Shown here: positions 1-5,884 of the stretch, piece after piece
How the letters are laid out: each line of letters begins with the position of its first letter
Position numbering within the stretch: the stretch's first letter is position 1
NCBI GenBank assembly: GCA_029859145.1
Contig: JAOUDT010000085.1
Location: 1 to 5,887, forward strand
DNA from: Dehalococcoidia bacterium
Lineage (GTDB): Bacteria; Chloroflexota; Dehalococcoidia; GIF9; AB-539-J10
Direction of reading: 5' to 3'
Length of the DNA: 5,887 nucleotides
Program-made: the position numbers and the translations under genes
The notes under the pieces: model-generated
What the model was told of the DNA's origin: nothing
Database searches by the model: none
Seen by the model: only the letters and a program-made list of their open reading frames with translations

Positions 1-506
1 TTCAAATCGGAGATAACGGTAGGCATGATGTCTTGGCACGGAGAGTCCCGCTGATTGCTCATCAAAACAATTGGCACACCTTTTTTAGCCGCCAAATCAG
101 CCAGCGCAGGCTCTTTCTGCAATCCCCAGACGTCATTTATCATATTGGCTCCCGCATTTAAAGCCTGGCGGGCTACCTCCACCTTATACGTATCTACACT
201 AAGGGGTACCAATAGCCCCTTGGCCAACTTTTCCACAACAGGGATTACCCGCCGTAGTTCTTCGTCGATGGAAATTGGGGTTGAGCTAGGACGGGTGGAT
301 TCTCCACCGATGTCAATTATGTCTGCTCCTTCAGAGGCCAGTTGCTTTGCCCTGGCTACAGCTTCTTCAGCATCGGTCATTCCATCACCAGAAAACGAAT
401 CCGGAGAGACATTTATCACCCCCATGATGTAGGTGCGTTGGCCCCAGTGAAAAACGCTGCTGCCGCATCTTGTGGAACCCAGGTTGCCTGGTTTGTGTTC
501 GGGCAT
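1..506 (-). CDS. folP: Dihydropteroate synthase, N-terminal part (gene runs off the left edge)
   Basis: Cytoplasmic folate-pathway enzyme that condenses 6-hydroxymethyl-7,8-dihydropterin diphosphate with p-aminobenzoate to give dihydropteroate; the family is the sulfonamide target. The minus strand reads open for 168 residues from the ATG at 506. Family motifs appear in order: MGVINVSPDSFSGDG at residues 28-42 (first pterin/diphosphate loop, Asn32), IDIGGESTRP at 64-73 (Thr71, Arg72), SVDT at 103-106 (pterin-contacting Asp105) and INDVWGL at 123-129. Usual length is about 270-280 residues, so roughly the last 100 are missing, including the late Lys and Arg/His motifs. The IVLMSNQ segment at 146-152 has Ser where many homologues have His (LMHMQ). 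The start at 506 is preferred to the internal ATG at 425 because residues 19-27 (FHWGQRTYI) look like a conserved family lead-in and a perfect -10 box lies just upstream. There is no Shine-Dalgarno sequence. It is transcribed divergently from the leuC-type gene. Function is confident; the start is fairly confident. Confidence 0.95.
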   Translation of the reverse strand, partial: MPEHKPGNLGSTRCGSSVFHWGQRTYIMGVINVSPDSFSGDGMTDAEEAVARAKQLASEGADIIDIGGESTRPSSTPISIDEELRRVIPVVEKLAKGLLVPLSVDTYKVEVARQALNAGANMINDVWGLQKEPALADLAAKKGVPIVLMSNQRDSPCQDIMPTVISDL

Positions 507-510
507 GTTG

Positions 511-539
511 TTGATTATAGCAGAAGGGACGATTAAAAT
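511..539 (+). promoter_or_regulatory. Candidate promoter of the leuC-leuD-icd operon
   Basis: A -35-like TTGATT lies at 511-516 and a -10-like TAAAAT (5 of 6 consensus bases) at 534-539, separated by the optimal 17 bases. The expected transcription start is near 546, which leaves a leader of only about ten bases before the ATG at 556. The -35 box shares bases 514-516 with the oppositely oriented folP -10. This is the best sigma-70-like match I found in the 49-base divergent gap; no terminator or operator palindrome is evident there. Confidence 0.45.
514..522 (-). promoter_or_regulatory. folP extended -10 promoter element (TGCTATAAT)
   Basis: On the minus strand the sequence reads TGC-TATAAT, a perfect sigma-70-type -10 hexamer with the TGn extension. 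I find no good -35 at 16-18 bases, which is tolerable for an extended -10 promoter. Only seven bases (CAACAAC) separate the hexamer from the folP ATG at 506. Transcription would therefore be expected to start at or within a base or two of the start codon, giving a leaderless mRNA. This is a motif-based prediction. Confidence 0.6.
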
Positions 540-555
540 AGTGAAGCAACTAAGA

Positions 556-1809
556 ATGGGGAAGACTCTAGCCGAGAAGATCCTGAGCCTCAAATCGGGT
601 GGCGACGCTCAAGCTGGGGATGTCGTGATTTCTGATGTGGACTTGGCTTTTGTCCAGGATACTACTGGACCGCTCGCCATAAGGCAATTCAAGGAAAGCG
701 GTTTTCAGGCTCTGGCTAAGCCGCAACAGACAATGATGTTCCTGGACCATGCTGCCCCCAGTCCCGCTCAGCAGCTTTCTAACGATCATATTCTCTTGCG
801 CCGCTTCGCCGGGGAAATGGGTTGTCGCATCTACGACGTTGGCGAAGGCATATGCCACCAGCTGGTCGCCGAGAATTTCGCAAATCCCGGGGATATCATA
901 GTGGGTGCCGACTCTCACACTGTTACTGCGGGAGCTTTGGGCGCTTTTGCTACTGGCATGGGTTCCAGCGACGTTGCCGTTGCGTTGGCCCTGGGCAAAA
1001 CCTGGTTTCGGGTGCCGGAAAGTTTTCAAATCGAGCTCAGTGGCGCCTTCCCTCGGGGAGTTTATGCCAAGGACTTGGTTCTGTATCTCATCGGTCAGAT
1101 TGGCGCTGACGGTGCTAATTACAAGGCTCTGGAGTTTGGCGGCAGAGCCTTGGCTCGGATGACTATGTCGCAGCGTCTAACTATCGCTAATATGGCTGTG
1201 GAGGCTGGAGCCAAGGTGGGCTTGTTTCCCGCCGATAAAGTCACATGGAACTTCCTTAGGGAACATGGACGGGGCGACAAATACAAGCCATTATCTGCAG
1301 ATGCTGGGGCAAACTACGAACAAGTCATATTGGTAAATCTTGACCAGCTTCTGCCAATGGTCTCACTTCCCCATGCGGTGGATAACGTTCGTCCGGCGGC
1401 TCAAGTGAAAGGAGTCAAAATCCAGCAGGCATTCATTGGCACCTGTACTAACGGACGTCTGGAGGATTTAGCTGTGGCTGCTGATATTCTTAAGGGCCGG
1501 AAGAGCCATCCCGGTACCAGATTGCTTATAGCTCCGGCTTCGAGGCAGGTGCTCATTCGGGCTATCGAAAAAGGCTACATCCGGAGCTTAATTGAAGCTG
1601 GTGCGATTGTTCTACCGCCGGGCTGCTCAGCTTGTCTCGGTCTTCATCAGGGGGTGTTGGGAGATGGCGAGGTTTGCCTTTCTACCGCCAATCGTAATTT
1701 CAGGGGCAGAATGGGCAACCCTGAAGCTATGATATACTTGGCTAGCCCCGCTACCGCCGCTGCCTCAGCCATAAAGGGCGAGATTACTGATCCCAGGGAG
1801 TTCATGTAA
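556..1809 (+). CDS. leuC: Aconitase/3-isopropylmalate dehydratase family, large (catalytic, 4Fe-4S) subunit; probably aconitase
   Basis: Large subunit of a two-subunit hydro-lyase that isomerises a hydroxy-acid by dehydration and rehydration on a 4Fe-4S cluster in the cytoplasm. With the ATG at 556 it has 417 residues, the usual size of the archaeal-type branch. Visible motifs: DHAAPSP (64-70), GADSHT (117-122), the cluster ligand Cys297 in GTCTNG, ligands Cys357 and Cys360 in PPGCSACLG, and NRNFRGRMG (379-387). All three cluster cysteines are present, so it should be active. Start choice: MGKTLAEKIL is a typical family N-terminus. A GTG at 541 has an AGAAGGGA sequence upstream (522-529) but lies before the predicted transcription start, and an in-frame ATG at 472 would place coding sequence inside folP. 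The stop overlaps the leuD-type start. The symbol marks homology; the adjacent isocitrate dehydrogenase suggests citrate/isocitrate as substrate. Isopropylmalate, homocitrate or dimethylmalate substrates cannot be excluded. Confidence 0.92.
   Translation: MGKTLAEKILSLKSGGDAQAGDVVISDVDLAFVQDTTGPLAIRQFKESGFQALAKPQQTMMFLDHAAPSPAQQLSNDHILLRRFAGEMGCRIYDVGEGICHQLVAENFANPGDIIVGADSHTVTAGALGAFATGMGSSDVAVALALGKTWFRVPESFQIELSGAFPRGVYAKDLVLYLIGQIGADGANYKALEFGGRALARMTMSQRLTIANMAVEAGAKVGLFPADKVTWNFLREHGRGDKYKPLSADAGANYEQVILVNLDQLLPMVSLPHAVDNVRPAAQVKGVKIQQAFIGTCTNGRLEDLAVAADILKGRKSHPGTRLLIAPASRQVLIRAIEKGYIRSLIEAGAIVLPPGCSACLGLHQGVLGDGEVCLSTANRNFRGRMGNPEAMIYLASPATAAASAIKGEITDPREFM
1795..1800 (+). promoter_or_regulatory. 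Ribosome binding site of the leuD-type gene (AGGGAG)
   Basis: AGGGAG ends eight bases before the ATG at 1809 and lies inside the last codons of the large-subunit gene. Together with the TAATG stop/start overlap it supports translational coupling of the two subunits and this start, ahead of the next in-frame ATG at 1821. Confidence 0.7.
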
Positions 1810-2342
1810 TGTCTGATTTGATGCTCAAGGGCAGAGCGATCAAACTGGGGGATAATATCTCCACAGACGATATCATCCCTGGCAGGTTTGCTCATCTCAG
1901 AAGCAACTTGCCTGAACTCGCCAAGCATGTCCTGGAGGATGGTGCGCCTGACTTTGCCTCAAAGGTAAAGGCTTTGTCCGCGACAGGCGAAGGCAAAGCA
2001 ATCCTGGTGGTGGGCAAGAATCTTGGTCTGGGTTCCAGCCGGGAACATGCCCCAGTGGTAGTCAAGATGTCTGGCGTCGCTGCTATTTTGGCCAAATCGG
2101 CGGCACGCATCTTTTTCCGGAACGCCATAAACCAGGGGTTGCCTGTACTGCTTTGCGACACCGACAAAATCGGTGACGGCGATGAGCTGGAGATAAACGT
2201 GACCGGCGGCAAGATTGCCGATTTGACTTCTGGTATTACATTAAGCTGTGGCAAAATGCCGGCGATAATGTCCGCCATTCTTGGGGAAGGCGGACTTATT
2301 CCCTATATACAGAAGTATAAGGACTTCGTCGCTACAGGCTAA
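1809..2342 (+). CDS. leuD: Aconitase/3-isopropylmalate dehydratase family, small (swivel) subunit
   Basis: Small subunit that supplies the swivelling domain and substrate-recognition loop to the large subunit. It has 177 residues, normal for the archaeal-type LeuD/homoaconitase small subunit. Motifs: GDNISTDDIIPGRF (14-27), the active-site-covering loop GLGSSREHAP (73-82) and FFRNAINQGLP (102-112). The common family form of the loop is NFGCGSSREHAP; here it reads NLGLGSSREHAP, so Phe and Cys are both Leu. After PGRF comes AHLRSN with Arg31. In the archaeal enzymes an Arg in this substrate loop goes with tricarboxylate (homoaconitase) substrates and a small hydrophobic residue with isopropylmalate, so the Arg hints at aconitase-like use; the alignment there is approximate because of about two extra residues. 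It overlaps the large-subunit stop by one base, ensuring paired synthesis, and is followed after 31 bases by icd. Family assignment is firm; substrate is inferred. Confidence 0.92.
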   Translation: MSDLMLKGRAIKLGDNISTDDIIPGRFAHLRSNLPELAKHVLEDGAPDFASKVKALSATGEGKAILVVGKNLGLGSSREHAPVVVKMSGVAAILAKSAARIFFRNAINQGLPVLLCDTDKIGDGDELEINVTGGKIADLTSGITLSCGKMPAIMSAILGEGGLIPYIQKYKDFVATG

Positions 2343-2348
2343 CTCTCC

Positions 2349-2365
2349 TCTCCCTTGACGGGAGA
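2349..2365 (+). other. Small hairpin (TCTCCC-TTGAC-GGGAGA) over the icd ribosome binding site
   Basis: A perfect 6-bp inverted repeat, TCTCCC at 2349-2354 and GGGAGA at 2360-2365, encloses a 5-base loop. The right arm is most of the icd Shine-Dalgarno sequence. The left arm starts seven bases after the leuD-type stop codon (2340-2342), so a ribosome terminating there would cover and open the stem. It is too short and lacks a T-run, so it is not a terminator. It may also be a degenerate copy of a dispersed intergenic palindrome. Confidence 0.5.
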
Positions 2366-2367
2366 AG
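2360..2367 (+). promoter_or_regulatory. Ribosome binding site of icd (GGGAGAAG)
   Basis: GGGAGAAG ends six bases before the GTG at 2374, a suitable distance. It is 24 bases from the ATG at 2392, too far to serve that codon. It therefore decides in favour of GTG 2374 (or GTG 2380) as the icd start. Confidence 0.6.
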
Positions 2368-2373
2368 ATTAAG

Positions 2374-3468
2374 GTGACGGTGACGGCTATTATGGAACAC
2401 AAAGTGACTTTCATCCCTGGCGATGGCATAGGGCCTGAAGTTGCTGAGGCGACACGGCGGGTGCTGGAAGCCACCGGGGTCCGGTTCCAGTGGGATACTG
2501 TTGTCATAGGTAGTCGGGCTCAGGAGAAATTTGGCACGCCTCTCCCTGACCAGGCTCTCCAGTCCCTAAAGAAATACAAGGTCGCCCTTAAAGGACCGGT
2601 GACCACGCCCATAGGCACTGGCTTCCGGAGCGTCAATGTTGCCTTGAGGCAGACGTTAGATCTTTATGCCTGCCTTCGTCCCTACAAGGTGTACCCCGGT
2701 ATAAGAGTGCCGTTCAAAGGCGTGGATATAGTGGTGGTCAGGGAGAATACCGAAGACCTCTATGCCGGTATCGAATTTGCCAGAGGCGATTCAGGGACCA
2801 AGAAACTGCTTGATTTAGTCCGCGATGCGGTGGGGAAAGAGCTAAAGAAAGACTCTGCGGTAAGCTTGAAAGTGATATCTCAGACGGCCAGCCGGCGAAT
2901 TGTCAGGTTCGCTTTTGAATATGCCAGGCAGAACAGCAGAAGGAAAGTCATTGCGGTCCACAAGGCCAACATACTCAAATTCTCCGATGGCCTTTTCTTG
3001 GATACTGCCCGTGAAGTTGCCAGAGAGTATAACGACATAGAATTTGGCGATATGCTTGTGGACGCGACCTGCATGGAATTGGTCAGGAAGCCTCAAATGT
3101 TTGATGTCCTCGTGCTGCCTAATTTGTATGGCGACATAATTTCCGACCTCTGTGCCGGTCTGGTTGGCGGCATGGGCATAGCTCCGGGAGCCAACATCGG
3201 GGATGAGGTAGCCATCTTTGAGCCTACTCATGGCAGCGCCCCTAAATATGCCGGGCAGAATAAGGTCAATCCCATGGCCATGATGCTCTCAGGGGTGATG
3301 ATGCTCCGCTATCTGGGAGAGAAGGATAGCGCCGGTAGATTGGAAAGCGCCATATCTGAGATCATCGCTGAGGGCAAGAATGTCACCTATGATTTGAAGC
3401 TCGACCCCGCCACTGTTGTAGGCACCAGCCAGGTCGCCGACGCAGTGATAGCGAGACTAAAGCATTAA
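2374..3468 (+). CDS. icd: Isocitrate dehydrogenase (short type, predicted NADP-preferring)
   Basis: Cytoplasmic oxidative decarboxylase converting isocitrate to 2-oxoglutarate; member of the isocitrate/isopropylmalate dehydrogenase superfamily. It has 364 residues, the short form often annotated as NAD-dependent, against about 416 for the E. coli enzyme. Motifs: FIPGDGIGPEV (13-23); the isocitrate-type substrate segment GFRSVNVALR (83-92; Ser86, Asn88, Arg92); LRP (Arg102); VRENTEDLYAG (Arg123, Tyr130); Lys197; and metal/substrate acids Asp230, Asp254 and Asp258. The coenzyme loop HGSAPKYAGQNKVNP (286-300) has Lys291, Tyr292 and Val298, equal to the E. coli NADP determinants Lys344, Tyr345 and Val351, and Tyr339 matches Tyr391; Arg395 is replaced by Leu343. 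The start is GTG, chosen for its Shine-Dalgarno match. Homologues often begin near the ATG at 2392 (MEHKVTFIPGDG), which remains an alternative. It is the third gene of the operon. Homoisocitrate dehydrogenase is a less likely reading. Confidence 0.9.
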   Translation: MTVTAIMEHKVTFIPGDGIGPEVAEATRRVLEATGVRFQWDTVVIGSRAQEKFGTPLPDQALQSLKKYKVALKGPVTTPIGTGFRSVNVALRQTLDLYACLRPYKVYPGIRVPFKGVDIVVVRENTEDLYAGIEFARGDSGTKKLLDLVRDAVGKELKKDSAVSLKVISQTASRRIVRFAFEYARQNSRRKVIAVHKANILKFSDGLFLDTAREVAREYNDIEFGDMLVDATCMELVRKPQMFDVLVLPNLYGDIISDLCAGLVGGMGIAPGANIGDEVAIFEPTHGSAPKYAGQNKVNPMAMMLSGVMMLRYLGEKDSAGRLESAISEIIAEGKNVTYDLKLDPATVVGTSQVADAVIARLKH

Positions 3469-3502
3469 TCTGAACCAGCCGTCGAGAATTCATCCCAGGT
3501 TT

Positions 3503-3531
3503 TTGACTTACCAGGCATTACAAGCTACCAT
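3503..3531 (+). promoter_or_regulatory. Weak candidate promoter of lysA-holB
   Basis: TTGACT at 3503-3508 (5 of 6 -35 bases) is followed after exactly 17 bases by TACCAT at 3526-3531 (4 of 6 -10 bases). The predicted transcription start falls close to the second in-frame ATG of lysA at 3538, which would give a leaderless message beginning at residue 3. The 63-base gap after icd contains no terminator-like stem with a T-run, so read-through from the upstream operon is also possible. Confidence 0.35.
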
Positions 3532-4863
3532 ATGAGCATGAGCACAAAGACTGTGCCCAAGCTGGCTCTTTTCCCTCCCATGACTAAGGTAAATAAGGAA
3601 GGTCACCTTGTTATTGGGGGCTGCGATGTCGTTGACCTGGCCGAAGAATTCGGGACGCCGCTCTATATTCTGAATGAATCCACGCTCCGCCATAAGTGCC
3701 GTGAATTTAAGGATGAGTTCGGTAAGTATTATCCTGACACCCTGGTGATTTATGCCTCCAAAGCCTTCCTGAACCAAGCTTTGGCTCTCATATTTAAGGA
3801 AGAGGGTCTGGGACTCGATGTTGTCTCCGGGGGAGAACTTAGCATCGCCCATTCCGTGGATTTTCCTCTGGACAAGGTCTACTGCCACGGCAACAACAAA
3901 ACCCCTGAGGAACTGAAGTTAGCCCTGGATTGGGGAGTGGGCAGAATTGTGGTGGACAACTTCTATGAACTTGAGATGCTTAACAAGCTAGCTAAGAAGA
4001 GGGGTATTAGCCAGAATATTCTGCTGCGCCTGACTCCGGGGATCGACCCCCATACTCACCAATATACTACTACCGGGACAATAGAGAGCAAATTTGGCTT
4101 TCCGCTAGCCACGGGGCAGGCCGAAGAGGCAGTAAACCAGGCTTCGTCAGCCTCCAACCTCAACCTTTTGGGCTTGCATTTTCATCTCGGGTCTCAGATA
4201 TCTGAGATCCAGCCGTTTGAATTAGCTATAGAGCTTGTGCTCGGCTTTGCCCGGCAAATGAGTCAAAAATTCGGCTTCCACCTCGGCGAATTCGACATCG
4301 GCGGCGGTTTTGCCGTTCCTTACACTGTGGACTCTAGAGTACCCGCGATAGCTGACTATGCTAAGGCTGTAACTAGCAAGCTAGCCGGTCTTATTTCAGG
4401 GTTGGAACCGAGTCGGCCGAGGCTCATCATCGAGCCCGGAAGGGCAATTGTTGCCCAGGCTGGAGTGGCATTATACAAGGTCGGAGCGATAAAGGAGATA
4501 CCGGGGATAAAGAAATATGTGTGTGTCGACGGCGGCATCAGCGATAATATTCGCCCGGCGCTCTATGGAGCTAGATATGAGGCTCTCGTGGCCAACAAGG
4601 CGTTGGAGCCGGAAAGAGACACGGTTACCATTGCTGGCAAGCTCTGCGAGTCTGGGGATACTTTGGTGAAGGACGTCAATTTGGCTGCGGTACGTCCCGC
4701 CGACATCATAGCTGTTGCAGTCTGCGGTGCCTATTCCATACCTATGTCGAGTAATTATAATGCCATGCCCAGGCCGGCCATAGTTATGGTGAAGGAAGGG
4801 CGAGCACGTCTTATTCGACGCAGGGAAACCTATCAGGATTTGATGAGTCTGGACTCAATTTGA
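3532..4863 (+). CDS. lysA: Diaminopimelate decarboxylase
   Basis: PLP-dependent fold-type III decarboxylase that converts meso-diaminopimelate to L-lysine, the last step of the diaminopimelate lysine pathway, in the cytoplasm. It has 443 residues, close to the usual 410-440. In order: N-terminal strand and GTPLYIL (41-47); the PLP Schiff-base Lys77 in YASKAF; HFHLGSQI (216-223); the phosphate-binding glycines of DIGGGF (255-260); EPGR (301-304); the partner-subunit active-site motif CESGD (372-376); and a late Tyr401 in AYSIPMSSNYN. The CESGD motif separates it from most ornithine and arginine decarboxylases and supports the DAP substrate. The start is uncertain: ATG codons at 3532 and 3538 lie in a tandem ATGAGC-ATGAGC, and neither has a Shine-Dalgarno sequence. 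The first ATG is given; the promoter position would favour the second. The stop is one base from holB. Confidence 0.95.
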   Translation: MSMSTKTVPKLALFPPMTKVNKEGHLVIGGCDVVDLAEEFGTPLYILNESTLRHKCREFKDEFGKYYPDTLVIYASKAFLNQALALIFKEEGLGLDVVSGGELSIAHSVDFPLDKVYCHGNNKTPEELKLALDWGVGRIVVDNFYELEMLNKLAKKRGISQNILLRLTPGIDPHTHQYTTTGTIESKFGFPLATGQAEEAVNQASSASNLNLLGLHFHLGSQISEIQPFELAIELVLGFARQMSQKFGFHLGEFDIGGGFAVPYTVDSRVPAIADYAKAVTSKLAGLISGLEPSRPRLIIEPGRAIVAQAGVALYKVGAIKEIPGIKKYVCVDGGISDNIRPALYGARYEALVANKALEPERDTVTIAGKLCESGDTLVKDVNLAAVRPADIIAVAVCGAYSIPMSSNYNAMPRPAIVMVKEGRARLIRRRETYQDLMSLDSI

Positions 4864-4864
4864 C

Positions 4865-5884
4865 ATGTGGCAAGTTATCGGACAGGACAAGATTCTATCT
4901 TTGCTGAATTATAGCCTCAAAACCAATGCTACAGCCCACGCCTATCTTCTAGTAGGGCCGCGGCATGTAGGCAAAGGGACTTTGGCCATCAATCTGGCGC
5001 AAGCCCTGAATTGTGACGGTCCAGAAGTGCCGTGTGGCGAATGCCGTTCCTGCCAGCGAATCCGGGATGGTAAGCACGCTGATGTCACCCCTATTGGTTT
5101 GGATTCCAGAACGGAAATTGGCATTGACGATATTCGAGGGCTGCAACGGTTCGCCAACCTACCACCGTACGAAGGTAAGTGCAAAGTGTTTATCATTGAT
5201 GAGGCAGAATATCTGTCTACCGAGGCGGCCAATTCCTTGCTCAAGATATTAGAGGAGCCGCCGCCAAGGGTAACCTGGCTTCTGTTAGCTAGCGAGGAAA
5301 AGCGCCTCTTGCCGACAATTATTTCACGTTGTCAGCGGCTCGAATTGAAGCCTGTGCCATCGGAGCGCGTACAGGAGGTGCTCGTCAACTCCTATAGCGT
5401 CGATGCTGATAAAGCGCAGCTTTTGACTCAGTTGTGCCACGGTCGCCTGGGCTGGGCATTGTCTGCTCTGGCAGATTGCGCTATATTGGAGCAGCGCTCT
5501 CAGAGGATAGACAGACTAGTCTCCTTGTTGACTGCCGGGTTAGAGCAACGGTTTGCCTATGCCCAGGAGCTAGCCAACCAGTTCAGTCAGGATCGGAAAG
5601 CCGGGGCGGAAATAACAGAGGTCTGGCTCAACTGGTGGCATGATTTGATGCTCATTGCAGGTGGTTGCCAGGAGGCTATCATCAACGTGGATTATAGGGC
5701 AGTTCTGGAAGAACAAGCCGTGGGGCTAAGTCTTGGCGATATCAAAGAGTTTCTGGCTAGCCTTGGCTTGCTGCAGGAGGCAATATCTAAGAATGTTAAT
5801 CCTCGTTTGGCGTGGGAATGGCTGATGCTGAATTTGCCCAGGAGGGAACGTCCTAAACACTATGTACGAAATCCTAAACGATAG
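4865..5884 (+). CDS. holB: DNA polymerase III delta-prime subunit (clamp loader)
   Basis: AAA+ subunit of the clamp-loader complex that opens and loads the beta sliding clamp on primed DNA. It has 339 residues, the usual delta-prime length and too short for a full tau/gamma (DnaX). Motifs: the N-terminal VIGQDKI (4-10); Walker A GPRHVGKGT (31-39) with Lys37; a four-cysteine zinc module, Cys50, Cys57, Cys60 and Cys63; Walker B FIIDEAE (109-115); the sensor region SLLKILEEPP (124-133); and the SRC motif (154-156), whose Arg155 is the arginine finger offered to a neighbouring subunit. The C-terminal part (about 210-325) is helical, as expected for the collar domain. The intact Walker A contrasts with E. 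coli delta-prime, which does not bind ATP. The start follows the lysA stop after one base with no clear Shine-Dalgarno, so translation probably depends on coupling. A short DnaX homologue is the only serious alternative. Confidence 0.9.
   Translation: MWQVIGQDKILSLLNYSLKTNATAHAYLLVGPRHVGKGTLAINLAQALNCDGPEVPCGECRSCQRIRDGKHADVTPIGLDSRTEIGIDDIRGLQRFANLPPYEGKCKVFIIDEAEYLSTEAANSLLKILEEPPPRVTWLLLASEEKRLLPTIISRCQRLELKPVPSERVQEVLVNSYSVDADKAQLLTQLCHGRLGWALSALADCAILEQRSQRIDRLVSLLTAGLEQRFAYAQELANQFSQDRKAGAEITEVWLNWWHDLMLIAGGCQEAIINVDYRAVLEEQAVGLSLGDIKEFLASLGLLQEAISKNVNPRLAWEWLMLNLPRRERPKHYVRNPKR
5840..5846 (+). promoter_or_regulatory. Possible ribosome binding site near the holB end (AGGAGGG)
   Basis: AGGAGGG is the best match to the anti-Shine-Dalgarno sequence in the window. 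It lies in the last codons of holB, 15 bases before an ATG at 5862. That spacing is longer than ideal, so it may serve the frame starting there or may simply be coding sequence (codons for Pro-Arg-Arg-Glu). Confidence 0.3.

Noticed and set aside
55..536. Plus-strand open frames at 55-432 and 342-536
   Set aside because: They lie opposite folP, whose minus-strand translation shows clear dihydropteroate synthase motifs. Their own translations are low-complexity and resemble no family.
472..555. Longer leuC-type start at the ATG at 472
   Set aside because: It would add 28 residues unlike the family N-terminus, overlap the folP coding region and cross both predicted promoters.
541..555. GTG at 541 as the leuC-type start
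   Set aside because: The upstream AGAAGGGA is at a long spacing (11 bases), the GTG would precede the predicted transcription start, and MGKTLAEKIL from the ATG at 556 is the typical family start. Not fully excluded.
568..1029. Minus-strand frame of 153 codons inside the leuC-type gene
   Set aside because: Shadow of a gene with all family motifs; the translation shows no recognisable domain.
1892..2278. Minus-strand frame inside the leuD-type gene
   Set aside because: Antisense shadow with no motif or ribosome binding site support.
2349..2367. Terminator after the leuD-type gene
   Set aside because: The 6-bp stem has no T-tract after it, and its right arm serves as the icd ribosome binding site.
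3469..3531. Rho-independent terminator between icd and lysA
   Set aside because: Only a 3-bp GGT/ACC pairing and a CCAGG direct repeat (3495-3499, 3511-3515) are visible; there is no stable stem followed by a T-run.
4942..5252. Open frames on both strands inside the first part of holB
   Set aside because: They overlap the Walker A, zinc and Walker B coding region of holB and have no support of their own.
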